Assembly (NCBI RefSeq): GCF_900111555.1 | Contig: NZ_FOHZ01000013.1 | Coordinates: 1 to 64,000, forward strand | DNA from: Marinobacter segnicrescens | GTDB taxonomy: Bacteria; Pseudomonadota; Gammaproteobacteria; Pseudomonadales; Oleiphilaceae | Reading direction: 5' to 3' | DNA: 64,000 nucleotides | Part shown: one piece after another, positions 34,753 to 44,614 of the stretch | Position numbering within the stretch: position 1 is the stretch's first letter | Layout: each line of letters begins with the position of its first letter | Notes under the pieces: model-generated | The model's database searches: none | Told to the model about the DNA's origin: nothing | The model's input: only the letters and a program-made list of their open reading frames with translations | Program-made: the position numbers and the translations under genes

Positions 34753-35802
34753 ATGAAACTGAAGACAGCTATTGCCAGTGTCGCCGTGGCAGGCAGCATT
34801 GCCGCCCTGTCCACCCCGGCCATGGCCCGGGACACCATCAGCATTGTCGGTTCCTCAACCGTATATCCGTTCGCAACCGTGGTTGCCGAGCGTTTTGGTT
34901 CCAACACAGATTTTCCGACCCCGAAGCTTGAGTCCACCGGCTCCGGCGGTGGTCTCAAGCTGTTCTGTCAGGGTATCGGCACCCAGCACCCGGATATCAC
35001 CAACGCTTCCCGTCGCATGAAGCCGTCCGAGTTTGACCTGTGCCAGAGCAACGGCGTTGAAGACATCACCGAGTTCCGCATTGGTTCCGACGGTATCGTG
35101 ATTGCCAGCTCCAGGGACGCGGACAACCTGGAACTCACCCTTGAACAGCTGTTCCTGGCCCTGGGCAAGGAAGTTCCCTCCCCGGACGACGAGAGCAAGC
35201 TGGTTCCGAACCCTTACGAGAAGTGGAGTGACATCGACGCCAGCCTGCCGAACGTGGCCATTCGTGTAATGGGGCCTCCGCCCACCTCCGGTACCCGTGA
35301 CTCTTTCAACGAGTTGGCCCTGCAGGGCGGCTGTGAAGACCTGCCGGCGGTTGCCGACATGGACGAAGACCAGATGGAATCCGTTTGCCAGAGCATTCGT
35401 GAAGACGGTGCCTTCATCGAAGCGGGTGAGAATGACAACCTGATCGTTCAGAAGCTGATCGACGACGACAGCATGTATGGCGTATTCGGCTACAGCTTCC
35501 TGGAGGAGAACTCTGATCGCCTGCAGGCCGCCACCCTCAATGGTAAGGTGCCGACCGCCGAGGCGATCGCAGCTGATGATTACCCGGTTGCCCGCTCCCT
35601 GTTCTTCTACGTGAAGAAAGCACACGTTGGCGTGGTTCCGGGTATCAAGGAGTACGCTGCCGAGTTTACGGGTGTTGGCGCCATGGGCCCGAACGGCTAC
35701 CTGAAAACAGTCGGCCTGATCGTGCCGCCCCGTGATGCACTGATGGATCTGCAGGACAAGGCGGAGAATCTGCCCAACCTGAGCAAGGATGAGCTGATGT
35801 AA
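34753..35802 (+). CDS. pstS: Periplasmic phosphate-binding protein PstS
   Basis: A 349-residue phosphate-binding protein with signal peptide KLKTAIASVAVAGSIAALST ending near PAMA. The phosphate-binding loops are seen as IVGSSTVYPF, LESTGSGGGLKLFCQG with ITNASRRMK, and PPTSGTRDSF. It delivers phosphate to PstCA in the inner membrane. A GTG directly before the ATG (34750) is an equally good start. It leads the pst-phoU operon, and a hairpin after its stop probably lets it be made in excess over the membrane genes. Confidence 0.95.
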   Translation: MKLKTAIASVAVAGSIAALSTPAMARDTISIVGSSTVYPFATVVAERFGSNTDFPTPKLESTGSGGGLKLFCQGIGTQHPDITNASRRMKPSEFDLCQSNGVEDITEFRIGSDGIVIASSRDADNLELTLEQLFLALGKEVPSPDDESKLVPNPYEKWSDIDASLPNVAIRVMGPPPTSGTRDSFNELALQGGCEDLPAVADMDEDQMESVCQSIREDGAFIEAGENDNLIVQKLIDDDSMYGVFGYSFLEENSDRLQAATLNGKVPTAEAIAADDYPVARSLFFYVKKAHVGVVPGIKEYAAEFTGVGAMGPNGYLKTVGLIVPPRDALMDLQDKAENLPNLSKDELM

Positions 35803-35826
35803 GCGCCGGCAGAGCGCCGGAACGGT

Positions 35827-35860
35827 CAAAGGGTGCGGTCCAGGAGGGCCGCGCCCTTTG
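35827..35860 (+). promoter_or_regulatory. pstS-pstC intercistronic hairpin
   Basis: CAAAGGGTGCGGTC (35827-35840) pairs with GGCCGCGCCCTTTG (35847-35860), a 14-bp stem with two G-U pairs and a 6-base loop. No T-run follows, so it is better read as a stabiliser or processing element than a full terminator. Such hairpins after binding-protein genes commonly raise their expression over the permeases. Confidence 0.7.
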
Positions 35861-35940
35861 GCGTATGTGGAAGGTCAGTATGAATCGGCGCCCGTGACTG
35901 GGTGTCTGCTGGCCCTGAAGTCTCTCTGACAGGAAATTGC

Positions 35941-37329
35941 ATGCAAGCGGCCAACCTTTTCCTCGTGACGATTGTACTTGCCCTGGTGGCCTATGTGCTG
36001 GGCTATGCCCGGTCCCGGTCACTGGCCACGCCCCTGGGCGGCATCCGTCACCTAAAATCCCTGCCTTTTTACTATGGCGCCCGGGCAGCACTCTGGTGCG
36101 GTATACCGGCACTGATTGTACTCGGGCTCTGGGCAGCCTTTCAGGGCAAGGTCATCCAGTTGCTGGTGGTGGGCTCACTGCCGGCGGAAATGATTCCCGA
36201 CTCGGAAGGGGCCGCCAGCCTGTTGCTGAGCAAGATCAGTAACGTTGCCAGTGGTGCACTGCCGCCGGGGTTTGCAGAGCCACCGATCGTCGAGGCCGCC
36301 GAGCGTCTCACGGCCCTCCGTGCCCAGAGCCGCTGGTATATGACAGCGCTGGTGGTTGCGGTGGCCGTGCTGGCCGGCTTCCTGGGCTGGATACGCATCC
36401 AGCCGCGCCTGAATGCCCGGGCCCAGGTGGAAAAGACCCTGAAGTGGATCTTCTTCGCCTGTGCCGCCCTGGCGATTCTGACCACGCTGGGGATTATCTT
36501 TTCCGTCGCTTTCGAAACCATTCGCTTCTTCGGCAAGATTTCCTTTGTCGAGTTTTTCTTTGGCACCCAGTGGAGCCCCCAGACGGCCTTGCGGGCCGAC
36601 CAGGTGGCGGCCGAGGGTGCCTTCGGCATGGTTCCGCTGTTCACCGGTACCCTGCTGATCTCGGCCATCGCCATGCTGGTGGCAGTGCCGGTGGGACTGC
36701 TGTCGGCGATCTACCTTTCAGAATACGCCAGCCGTCGTGTGCGGGGTATCGTCAAACCCCTGCTGGAATTGCTGGCGGGTATCCCTACCGTGGTTTATGG
36801 CTTCTTTGCGGCCCTCACCGTAGCGCCCTTTATCAGCAACTTTGCAGCGTCACTCGGTATTGATGCCTCGTCCCAGAGTGCCCTGGCTGCCGGTGGCGTC
36901 ATGGGTATCATGATTATCCCGTTCGTGTCCTCCTTGTCCGATGACGTGATCAACGCGGTACCCCAGACCCTGCGGGATGGCTCCCTGGCCCTGGGTGCGA
37001 CCCAGTCCGAAACCATGAAGAAGGTGATTTTCCCGGCGGCATTGCCCGGGATTATGGGCGGTATCTTGCTGGCGGTTTCACGGGCCATTGGTGAGACCAT
37101 GATCGTGGTCATGGCTGCGGGCCTGGCGGCCAACCTGACCGCCAACCCGCTGGAGTCGGTGACCACCGTGACGGTCCAGATCGTGACGCTGCTCACCGGT
37201 GACCAGGAATTCGACAGCGCCAAGACCCTGGCCGCGTTTGCCCTGGGTGCCATGCTCTTCCTGGCGACCCTGGCCCTGAACGTGCTCGCCCTTCACATTG
37301 TCCGCAAATATCGGGAACAGTATGAGTGA
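35941..37329 (+). CDS. pstC: Phosphate ABC transporter permease PstC
   Basis: A 462-residue permease. The N-terminal third has extra helices (about 5-25, 45-70 and 140-165) before the standard PstC core (LLISAIAMLVAVPVGLLSAI). The EAA loop is LRDGSLALGATQSETMKKVI. This is the long gammaproteobacterial form, larger than E. coli PstC (319). The start at MQAANLF is set by ACAGGAAA; the frame from 35902 lacks support. It overlaps pstA by 8 bases. Confidence 0.94.
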   Translation: MQAANLFLVTIVLALVAYVLGYARSRSLATPLGGIRHLKSLPFYYGARAALWCGIPALIVLGLWAAFQGKVIQLLVVGSLPAEMIPDSEGAASLLLSKISNVASGALPPGFAEPPIVEAAERLTALRAQSRWYMTALVVAVAVLAGFLGWIRIQPRLNARAQVEKTLKWIFFACAALAILTTLGIIFSVAFETIRFFGKISFVEFFFGTQWSPQTALRADQVAAEGAFGMVPLFTGTLLISAIAMLVAVPVGLLSAIYLSEYASRRVRGIVKPLLELLAGIPTVVYGFFAALTVAPFISNFAASLGIDASSQSALAAGGVMGIMIIPFVSSLSDDVINAVPQTLRDGSLALGATQSETMKKVIFPAALPGIMGGILLAVSRAIGETMIVVMAAGLAANLTANPLESVTTVTVQIVTLLTGDQEFDSAKTLAAFALGAMLFLATLALNVLALHIVRKYREQYE

Positions 37330-38596
37330 TCAAAGCAAACAGGCGGAGATTGTCCGCCAGTCCCTGAAGCGCCGGTACCGCAAGGAGCGACGTTTCCGGG
37401 CCTATGGCATCATCGCCATCGCCATCGCCTTGTCGGCGCTGGTGGTGCTCTTCGCCGACATTATCGGCAAGGGCCACTCAGCGTTTATCAAGACCACCAT
37501 CACCATGGACGTGGATATCGACGGTGAGATGATGTACCTGGATGACGCCAGCGATGAGCGCCAGATGAAGATGGCAGACTTCGTTGAACCTCTGATCCAG
37601 GCACTGATGCGGGAAATTCCCGGGGCCGGCGAGTCTGACCGTGACGCCGTCCGCGACCTGCTCAACCCCTACGCGTCCAACCAGTTGCGGGATGCGCTCA
37701 AGGAGTATCCGGACCTGCTGGGAACCACCCAGACCATGGAGTTGCTGTCCCATACCAATGTCGATGTGTATGTGAAACACGCCGGCGACGACAACTACTC
37801 CATCAAGCTCAACCAGCAACAAAGGGAATGGGTGGATCAGTTGGTTGAGAAGGGCGTAGTGGATACTTCCTTCAACGACGTCTTCTTCAGCCGGGGCGAC
37901 TCCCGGGATCCGTCCCGGGCCGGCATCCTGGGGGCCATCGTTGGCTCGTTACTGACCATGGCGGTGACTTTGGTGCTGTCGTTTCCCATCGGCGTTGCGG
38001 CCGCTATTTACCTGGAAGAGTTTGCTCCCCAGAACAAGCTCACCGATTTTATCGAGGTAAATATCAACAACCTGGCGGCGGTGCCGTCGATTATCTTCGG
38101 TCTGCTGGGCCTGGCAGTGTTCATCAATCTGTTTGGTATGCCACGTTCCGTGCCGGTGGTGGGTGGCCTGGTGCTGACCCTGATGACCCTGCCCACCATC
38201 ATTATTTCCAGCCGTGCCGCCATCAAGAGCGTGCCCCCCTCTATCCGCGAAGCGGCTGAAGGCATCGGTGCGTCCAAGATGCAGGTGGTATTGCACCATG
38301 TGCTACCCCTGGCGCTGCCGGGTATGCTCACCGGCTCCATTATCGGCATGGCCCAGGCCCTGGGTGAGACGGCACCCCTGCTGCTGATTGGCATGGTGGC
38401 CTTCATCGTGGACGTGCCCGGAGGTTTCCTGGATTCCGCCACGGTCTTGCCGGTGCAGGTGTTCCTGTGGGCAGGCAGCCCGGAGCTGGCCTTTATTGAA
38501 CGTGCGTCAGCGGCCATCATGGTTCTGCTGGCCTTCCTGATCAGTATGAATGCGCTGGCGATCTGGATGCGCAAGCGTCTTGAACGCCGGTGGTGA
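37322..38596 (+). CDS. pstA: Phosphate ABC transporter permease PstA
   Basis: A 424-residue permease. After the first helix (residues about 30-50) there is a roughly 130-residue mostly acidic periplasmic insertion ([20 protein letters not shown] onward), then the core helices and the EAA loop [20 protein letters not shown]. The insertion is absent from E. coli PstA (296 residues) and matches the long PstC partner. The start overlaps the pstC stop (ATGAGTGA), so the two are translationally coupled. Confidence 0.94.
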   Translation: MSDQSKQAEIVRQSLKRRYRKERRFRAYGIIAIAIALSALVVLFADIIGKGHSAFIKTTITMDVDIDGEMMYLDDASDERQMKMADFVEPLIQALMREIPGAGESDRDAVRDLLNPYASNQLRDALKEYPDLLGTTQTMELLSHTNVDVYVKHAGDDNYSIKLNQQQREWVDQLVEKGVVDTSFNDVFFSRGDSRDPSRAGILGAIVGSLLTMAVTLVLSFPIGVAAAIYLEEFAPQNKLTDFIEVNINNLAAVPSIIFGLLGLAVFINLFGMPRSVPVVGGLVLTLMTLPTIIISSRAAIKSVPPSIREAAEGIGASKMQVVLHHVLPLALPGMLTGSIIGMAQALGETAPLLLIGMVAFIVDVPGGFLDSATVLPVQVFLWAGSPELAFIERASAAIMVLLAFLISMNALAIWMRKRLERRW

Positions 38597-38607
38597 GGAG
38601 AGTTTCC

Positions 38608-39495
38608 ATGAATACGATGAACACAACCGTAACCAAAGAGGCCGCAATGCCTGATGAAACCCCGGTACCGGTTCAGGAAGAACGGCCCGCAGAAACCATC
38701 ATCCAGGAAGGTGCCACCGTGGGGACGCCCTTTGCGGATGACCCCAAGTTCAAACTGCGCAACGTCGAGGTGTTCTATGGCCAGGACCGTGCCATCAAGA
38801 ACATTAGCCTGGACATTGCCCGCAACGAGGTCATTGCCTTTATCGGCCCGTCCGGCTGCGGCAAGTCCACGTTCCTGCGCTGCCTGAACCGGATGAATGA
38901 CAGCATCGACATCTGCCGGGTTAAGGGTGACCTGCACCTGGACGACGAGAACATCTACGACCCGAAGCGGGATGTGGTCGAGCTCCGGGCACGGGTGGGC
39001 ATGGTGTTCCAGAAGCCCAATCCCTTCCCCAAGTCCATCTACGACAACGTGGCCTATGGCCCCCGCATCCACGGCCTGGCCAATCGGAAGTCAGACCTGG
39101 ACGACATCGTTGAAAACAGTCTGCGCAAGGCGGGACTGTGGGAAGAGGCGAAAGACCGGCTGGATGCCACTGCCACCGGCATGTCCGGCGGTCAGCAGCA
39201 GCGGCTGTGTATTGCCCGGGCCATTGCGGTGAGCCCTGAGGTGATCCTGATGGACGAGCCCTGTTCGGCCCTGGACCCCATCGCCACTGCGAAGGTCGAG
39301 GAGCTCATCGCCGAAATGTCCGAGAGCTATACTATCGTTATCGTGACCCACTCCATGCAGCAGGCGGCGCGGGTTTCCCACCGCACCGCCTATTTCCACC
39401 TGGGGCACCTGGTGGAGGTCAATGAAACCAACAAGGTTTTCACAGCGCCGGAACACGAACTTACCGAATCCTATATCACCGGACGTTTCGGCTGA
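38608..39495 (+). CDS. pstB: Phosphate ABC transporter ATPase PstB
   Basis: A 295-residue ATPase with a non-conserved N-terminal extension of about 45 residues, then Walker [10 protein letters not shown], the [20 protein letters not shown] segment typical of PstB, signature [15 protein letters not shown] and Walker [13 protein letters not shown]. It drives phosphate import with PstCA. GGAGAG precedes the chosen ATG; an alternative in-frame start at 38590 would overlap pstA. PhoU follows after 28 bases. Confidence 0.95.
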   Translation: MNTMNTTVTKEAAMPDETPVPVQEERPAETIIQEGATVGTPFADDPKFKLRNVEVFYGQDRAIKNISLDIARNEVIAFIGPSGCGKSTFLRCLNRMNDSIDICRVKGDLHLDDENIYDPKRDVVELRARVGMVFQKPNPFPKSIYDNVAYGPRIHGLANRKSDLDDIVENSLRKAGLWEEAKDRLDATATGMSGGQQQRLCIARAIAVSPEVILMDEPCSALDPIATAKVEELIAEMSESYTIVIVTHSMQQAARVSHRTAYFHLGHLVEVNETNKVFTAPEHELTESYITGRFG

Positions 39496-39523
39496 TTGCA
39501 GGTCACGAATCCAGGAGCACAGA

Positions 39524-40246
39524 ATGCCTACAAGTAAAGAAAACATGTATGGGGATCATATCTCCCATCAGTTCAACGATGACCTGTCCAGCCTGAAGAA
39601 CGACTTCCTCAAAATGGGCGGCCTGGTTGAGCAGCAGACCACCGACGCGGTCAATGCCTTGATCGATGGCGACGGCCACGCCGCCGACGAGATCCGCGCC
39701 CGGGACAAGGTGGTGGACAGGATGGAAATGGACCTGGACGAGGAGGCTACCCGCCTGATCGCCCGGCGCCAGCCCGCCGCCCGGGACCTGCGCTTTGTCA
39801 TCTCGGTCATCAAGATGGTCGCCGACCTGGAGCGGGTGGGAGATGAGGCCAAGAAAATTGCCAAGTTCGCCCTGACCCTGGCGGAGGAAGGCCAGGCGCC
39901 ACGGGGCTATGTGGAAGTGCGTCATATCGCCAACCATGTAACCGCCATGCTGCACGATGCGCTGGACGCCTTTTCCCGACTGGATGCCGAGCAGGCCCTG
40001 CGCATCATGAAGGAAGACAAGCGGGTGGACGAGGAATACCAGGCCGCGGCCCGCACCCTGCTGACGTTCATGATGGAAGACACCCGCAATATCTCCCGCT
40101 GCATGGCGGTCATGTGGGTGCTCCGGGCGCTGGAACGGGTGGGTGACCACGCCTGTAATATCGCGGAGAACGTGATCTACATGGTGGAAGGCGAGGATGT
40201 TCGCCATACCCCGGTCGAGGAGGCCGAAAAAGTCGTCGGCCGATAA
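39524..40246 (+). CDS. phoU: Phosphate signalling protein PhoU
   Basis: A 240-residue all-helical protein made of two PhoU repeats, each with the acidic metal-binding motif E/DxxxD: the ERVGDEAKKIAKFAL region in the first and ERVGDHACNIAENVIY in the second. It links the state of the PstSCAB transporter to the PhoR kinase and so sets Pho regulon output. AGGAG precedes the ATG at MPTSKEN. It ends the operon; phoB and phoR are not adjacent in this window. Confidence 0.95.
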   Translation: MPTSKENMYGDHISHQFNDDLSSLKNDFLKMGGLVEQQTTDAVNALIDGDGHAADEIRARDKVVDRMEMDLDEEATRLIARRQPAARDLRFVISVIKMVADLERVGDEAKKIAKFALTLAEEGQAPRGYVEVRHIANHVTAMLHDALDAFSRLDAEQALRIMKEDKRVDEEYQAAARTLLTFMMEDTRNISRCMAVMWVLRALERVGDHACNIAENVIYMVEGEDVRHTPVEEAEKVVGR

Positions 40247-40291
40247 GCCCCGATAGCAGCCAGCCGGACCGGCTTATACTGCGTAGTTATA

Positions 40292-40336
40292 GGCGACATA
40301 ATAATCATTCTGCTCAATCCGTGGTTTTATGTCGCC
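40292..40336. repeat. 10-bp inverted repeat after phoU
   Basis: GGCGACATAA (40292-40301) is inverted exactly as TTATGTCGCC (40327-40336), 25 bases apart. It lies about 45 bases after phoU and 80 bases before the diguanylate cyclase start. It could be a large-loop hairpin ending the pst transcript or a split operator for the cyclase gene. No T-run follows. Confidence 0.55.
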
Positions 40337-40417
40337 GGTTCAACTAATCTGGGGTTAAAGCGTCAGCACGGGTAGTCGGCCATGGTTTCCAAGCCAGCCC
40401 ATGACGGGGAGACTCCA

Positions 40418-41896
40418 ATGTTCCCCCGCCTGTTGTCGGAGTTGGCCTCCGGCGTGCCGGGTGTGCTGTTTTGTTACCGGGTCAGTGCGGACGGAACCTT
40501 CCATTATTATCCCTTTATCAGCAGCCGGGTGAGGGAAGTCTTCGGCCTGGACCCCCGTAAGCTCCAGACGGATGCCTCGGCTGTGTTCGACATTATCCAC
40601 CCGGACGACCGGGCCGGAATCGTGCCCTCGATCAGTGTCTCCGCGGCGACCCTTGAACCCTGGCAGTACCAGGCCCGGCTGCGCCTTAAAGACGGCACCT
40701 ATCATTGGTTTGAAGCACACTCCATGCCGCGCCGGGAAGCGGACGGCAGTACCCTGTGGTATGGGCAGTTCACCGATATCCAGACCCATAAGGAGCTGGA
40801 AGCGGATCTGCGGCAAAGAGAGGCCGAGTCGGCCTATCAGCTGCAGTTCCACAAGCTGCTGGCAAGCCTGTCGTCTGATTTCATCAATGCGCCCATCGGC
40901 GATTTCGACCAGGAGATTGACCGCTTCCTGGCCCGTATTGGTGAGTTCTTTGACGTGGATCGGGTATACGTATACCGGTTTGCGGAGGAACTGACCCGAA
41001 TGACCAACACCCATGAGTGGTGTCGCCCGGGTGTGCCTGCCCTGAAAGATTCCCAGCAAAATGTCGATATCACCGGGTTTCGCTGGTGGCAGGAGCAGAG
41101 CCGCAACCTGCTGCAACAAAACCGGGTGCTCTTTATAGAGGATGTCAGCAAACTGCCCGATTCGGCGGGGCCGGAGCGGGCCTTGCTGGAGGAGCAGGGT
41201 GTGGCTGCGATGTTCTGTATTCCTGTCGTCACCCGGGGTCTGGTGGACGGTTTCTTCGGGATGGATTCGCTTAAGGTGCGGCGCTGGCGCAGGGACCTGT
41301 CCGACTTGTTGATCCTGGTGGCGAACCTGCTTGCCCAGGCCCTGGAACGTTTCCGCCTGGAGCAGGAGCTGCTTAATCAATCCATACGGGATCCGCTCAC
41401 CGGTATCCACAATCGCCGTTACCTGGAACCCCGTATCGCCGAAATGCTCGCCCGCTACCAGCGTTCCGGGGAGGGGTTTGCCCTGGCGATGCTGGACATT
41501 GATCACTTCAAACAGGTGAATGACACCCATGGCCACCAGGCCGGTGACCAGGTATTGCGCGCCTTTGCGCAGCTGTTGCAGAACCAGTGCCGGGCCTCGG
41601 ACGTGGCAGCCCGGTATGGCGGAGAGGAATTCATCCTGGCCCTGGCGGACGTTACCCCCGAACGGGCGACCTGGGCGCTGGAGCGGGTGATCGATGAGGT
41701 CCGCGAGTTGGCACTCAGTTTTCATGGCAAGGTGATACCGGTCACCGCCAGTGCCGGCCTGGTCCATGTGAGTGACCTTGAAAATCCGTCGCCCACGCCG
41801 GATGAACTGATTACCGAAGCCGATCGCCGTCTCTACCGGGCCAAGCGTTCCGGTCGGAATTGCCTGGTTGATGCATCAGGGGCATCACCACTATAA
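40418..41896 (+). CDS. PAS-GAF-GGDEF diguanylate cyclase
   Basis: A 492-residue soluble signalling enzyme. A PAS domain of the PAS_3 type is at about 15-125 (FHYYPFISSRVREVFGL, then YQARLRLKDGTYHWFEAHSM). A GAF-like domain is at about 150-310, and the GGDEF domain lies near 320-490 with an intact GGEEF (401-405). The inhibitory I-site RASD sits five residues before it. It should make c-di-GMP and be feedback-inhibited. The start with GGGGAG upstream is preferred over an ATG at 40382. It follows phoU on the same strand, separated by a spacer with an inverted repeat. Confidence 0.93.
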   Translation: MFPRLLSELASGVPGVLFCYRVSADGTFHYYPFISSRVREVFGLDPRKLQTDASAVFDIIHPDDRAGIVPSISVSAATLEPWQYQARLRLKDGTYHWFEAHSMPRREADGSTLWYGQFTDIQTHKELEADLRQREAESAYQLQFHKLLASLSSDFINAPIGDFDQEIDRFLARIGEFFDVDRVYVYRFAEELTRMTNTHEWCRPGVPALKDSQQNVDITGFRWWQEQSRNLLQQNRVLFIEDVSKLPDSAGPERALLEEQGVAAMFCIPVVTRGLVDGFFGMDSLKVRRWRRDLSDLLILVANLLAQALERFRLEQELLNQSIRDPLTGIHNRRYLEPRIAEMLARYQRSGEGFALAMLDIDHFKQVNDTHGHQAGDQVLRAFAQLLQNQCRASDVAARYGGEEFILALADVTPERATWALERVIDEVRELALSFHGKVIPVTASAGLVHVSDLENPSPTPDELITEADRRLYRAKRSGRNCLVDASGASPL

Positions 41897-41972
41897 GAAA
41901 ACCGTATTTCACTTTATATTACCTTCCAGTATATGCTTAGAACTAAATCAGCGTTACCCGGGAGGTAAGGTC

Positions 41973-42839
41973 ATGTCCAACCCCATCGTTCAGCACTTTT
42001 TCGACGAGCCCACCAATACGTTCAGTTACGTGGTTCGTGATCCTGACAGCAATGCCTGCGCGATCCTGGACTCCGTACTCGACTTTGACTACGCCGCTGG
42101 TCGTACCGATGTGCGTTCGGCGGATGAGATTATCGGGTATGTAGAGCGGGAAGGCCTGGTGGTGGAATGGATATTGGAAACTCATGTCCATGCGGACCAC
42201 CTGTCTGCAGCGCCGTACCTGCACGAACGGCTCGGGGGCAAGACCGGTATTGGCGCCCACATCATTGAAGTGCAGGAAATCTTTGGCAAGGCGTTTAACG
42301 CAGGTACCGAGTTCGCCCGTGACGGCAGCCAGTTCGATCGCCTGTTCCGCGAAGGCGATACCTTCAGTATCGGTGGCCTGGAAGGCCGCGTGCTCCATAC
42401 ACCTGGTCATACGCCCGCCTGCCTGACCTATGTGATCGGCGATGCGGCCTTTGTCGGTGATACCCTGTTCATGCCGGATTACGGCACCGCCCGCTGTGAT
42501 TTTCCGGGGGGTGATGCCCGCACCCTGTACCGTTCCATCCAGAAGGTGCTGACGTTGCCGGCTGAGACCCGGATCTTCCTCTGCCATGACTACAAGGCGC
42601 CCGGCCGGGATGAATATCACCATATGACCACGGTGGCGGAACAGCGCGAGGCCAACGTGCACGTACACGAGGGCGTCAGCGAGGAGGAGTTCGTCAGGAT
42701 GCGTACCGAGCGGGATGCCACCCTGGACATGCCTCGCCTGATCCTGCCGTCGGTGCAGGTGAACATGCGGGCCGGGAACATGCCACCGGCGGAGGACAAC
42801 GGCCAGGTCTACCTGAAAGTCCCGATTAACCGGTTCTGA
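41973..42839 (+). CDS. MBL-fold hydrolase, persulfide dioxygenase-like (ETHE1/Blh type)
   Basis: A 288-residue metallo-beta-lactamase-fold protein. The metal motif is THVHADHLSAA (HxHxDH), with further ligands in HTPGHTPACL and VGDTLFMPDYGTARCDFPGG. The N-terminal FSYVVRDPDSNACAILDSVLD and the DYGTARCDFPGG segment place it with ETHE1/Blh sulfur dioxygenases, which oxidise glutathione persulfide. It is 11 bases before a SulP transporter, which would carry out the sulfite or sulfate formed. GGAGGT precedes the ATG, and a longer in-frame start at 41868 overlaps the cyclase gene. Confidence 0.88.
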   Translation: MSNPIVQHFFDEPTNTFSYVVRDPDSNACAILDSVLDFDYAAGRTDVRSADEIIGYVEREGLVVEWILETHVHADHLSAAPYLHERLGGKTGIGAHIIEVQEIFGKAFNAGTEFARDGSQFDRLFREGDTFSIGGLEGRVLHTPGHTPACLTYVIGDAAFVGDTLFMPDYGTARCDFPGGDARTLYRSIQKVLTLPAETRIFLCHDYKAPGRDEYHHMTTVAEQREANVHVHEGVSEEEFVRMRTERDATLDMPRLILPSVQVNMRAGNMPPAEDNGQVYLKVPINRF

Positions 42840-42850
42840 GGTCAGCCACC

Positions 42851-44614
42851 GTGAAACTGACCCGTTTCCTGCCGGTGCTCGACTGGTTACCACGCTACAA
42901 CCGGTCCACCCTGGCCAGCGACCTTCTGGCGGCGGTGATTGTCACCGTCATGCTGATTCCACAGTCGCTGGCCTATGCGATGCTGGCGGGCCTGCCACCC
43001 CAGGTGGGTCTGTACGCCAGTATCCTGCCGCTGGTGCTCTATGCCGTGTTCGGCTCCAGCCGGACGCTGTCGGTGGGGCCGGTGGCTGTGGCTTCCCTGA
43101 TGACTGCGGCGGCCCTGGGCAAGCTGTTTGAGCCAGGGTCCGGTGAATACCTGGCGGGTGCGATCCTGCTGGCAGTCATGTCCGGGCTGATGCTGGTGCT
43201 GATGGGCATTTTCCGGCTGGGTTTCCTGGCCAACTTTCTCAGCCACCCGGTGATTTCCGGCTTTATCACCGCCTCCGGGCTGGTGATTGCTGCCAGTCAG
43301 CTCAAGCATCTGCTCGGGGTGAGCGTCAGCGGGCACAACCTGCTGGAGTTGCTGGCCGGGTTGTATGGACAGCTGGGTGATATCCACTGGCCGACCCTGA
43401 TGATCGGGCTCGGAGCGCTGGTATTCCTGGTCGCGGCACGACGGTATATGAAGCCACTGCTGATGGGGCTGGGGCTGTCAAACTCCGCGGCCGGCATGCT
43501 CTCCAAGACCGCACCGATCCTGGCGGTGGTAGTGACCACCCTGGTGACCTGGGTGCTCAGGCTGGATCAGGGTGGCGTGGCGGTGGTTGGTGATATACCT
43601 GGCGGTCTTCCTGGCCTGGTCATGCCCAGCCTGGACCTGTCCCTGTGGCAGCAACTGGCGGTGAGTGCCCTGCTGATCAGTATCGTCGGTTTCGTGGAAT
43701 CCGTATCCGTGGGCCAGACCCTTGCGGCGAAGCGCCGGCAGCGCATTGACCCGGACCAGGAACTGGTGGGCCTGGGTGCCGCTAACCTGGCCGCCGGCTT
43801 TTCTGGCGGTATGCCGGTGACCGGTGGATTCTCCCGTTCCGTGGTGAACTTCGATGCCGGAGCGGAAACCCCGGCGGCAGGGGTCTATACCGCCGTGGGT
43901 ATTGCCCTGGCGACACTGCTCCTGACACCTGCGATCGCCATGTTGCCGGTCGCTACCCTGGCGGCCACCATCATTGTGGCGGTGGCAACCCTGATCGATT
44001 TCCCGGCGATTGTTCGCACCTGGCGCTATTCCCGGTCCGATTTCGTCGCCATGCTGGCGACCATTGTATTGACCCTGGCCTACAGTGTGGAGGCGGGTAT
44101 CGTGGCCGGCGTGTTGCTGTCCCTGTGGTTGTTCCTCTACCGCACCAGCCGGCCGCACAGTGCCGTTGTGGGGCGGGTTCCGGGTACCGAGCATTTCCGG
44201 AACGTGCGGCGTCACCAGGTTGAAACCCGGCCGGAGTTGGCCATGCTGCGGGTGGACGAGAGCCTGTACTTTGCCAATGCGCGCTTCCTGGAAGATTGTG
44301 TGCTGGGGCTGGTAAGCAGCCAGCCGGACCTCAAGGACATTGTGCTGGTCTGTCCGGCGGTGAACCTTATCGATGCGTCGGCCCTGGAGAGCCTGGAGGC
44401 GATCAACGAGCGCCTTCACGACAGTGGTGTCAGGCTCCACCTGTCTGAGGTAAAAGGCCCGGTGATGGACCGCCTGCGGCGCACTTCGTTCCTGGAGAGC
44501 CTGACTGGCAAGGTGTACCTTACCAACTTCCAGGCCTGGCAGGCCCTGACGCCGTCAGAAGTGGCCGGCGAGCAGGCGCTGGCGGGTCACGTCGGCCAGC
44601 ACGCGCAGGGGTGA
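42851..44614 (+). CDS. SulP-family anion transporter with STAS domain
   Basis: A 587-residue transporter with about 10-14 helices. The SulP signature is present near the start (IPQSLAYAMLAGLPPQVGLY), then GGMPVTGGFSRSVVNFDAGA. A C-terminal STAS domain follows at about residues 440-560 (VLVCPAVNLIDASALESLEA). It imports or exports sulfate, bicarbonate or a related anion. The start is a GTG. Its last 60 bases overlap the end of the convergent PEP-binding protein gene. The neighbour suggests a sulfur anion. Confidence 0.92.
   Translation: MKLTRFLPVLDWLPRYNRSTLASDLLAAVIVTVMLIPQSLAYAMLAGLPPQVGLYASILPLVLYAVFGSSRTLSVGPVAVASLMTAAALGKLFEPGSGEYLAGAILLAVMSGLMLVLMGIFRLGFLANFLSHPVISGFITASGLVIAASQLKHLLGVSVSGHNLLELLAGLYGQLGDIHWPTLMIGLGALVFLVAARRYMKPLLMGLGLSNSAAGMLSKTAPILAVVVTTLVTWVLRLDQGGVAVVGDIPGGLPGLVMPSLDLSLWQQLAVSALLISIVGFVESVSVGQTLAAKRRQRIDPDQELVGLGAANLAAGFSGGMPVTGGFSRSVVNFDAGAETPAAGVYTAVGIALATLLLTPAIAMLPVATLAATIIVAVATLIDFPAIVRTWRYSRSDFVAMLATIVLTLAYSVEAGIVAGVLLSLWLFLYRTSRPHSAVVGRVPGTEHFRNVRRHQVETRPELAMLRVDESLYFANARFLEDCVLGLVSSQPDLKDIVLVCPAVNLIDASALESLEAINERLHDSGVRLHLSEVKGPVMDRLRRTSFLESLTGKVYLTNFQAWQALTPSEVAGEQALAGHVGQHAQG

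Noticed and set aside
41898..41972. AT-rich near-palindrome ATATTACCTTCCAGTATAT ahead of the MBL gene as a BigR-type operator
   Set aside because: The symmetry is poor and no ArsR-type regulator gene is adjacent.
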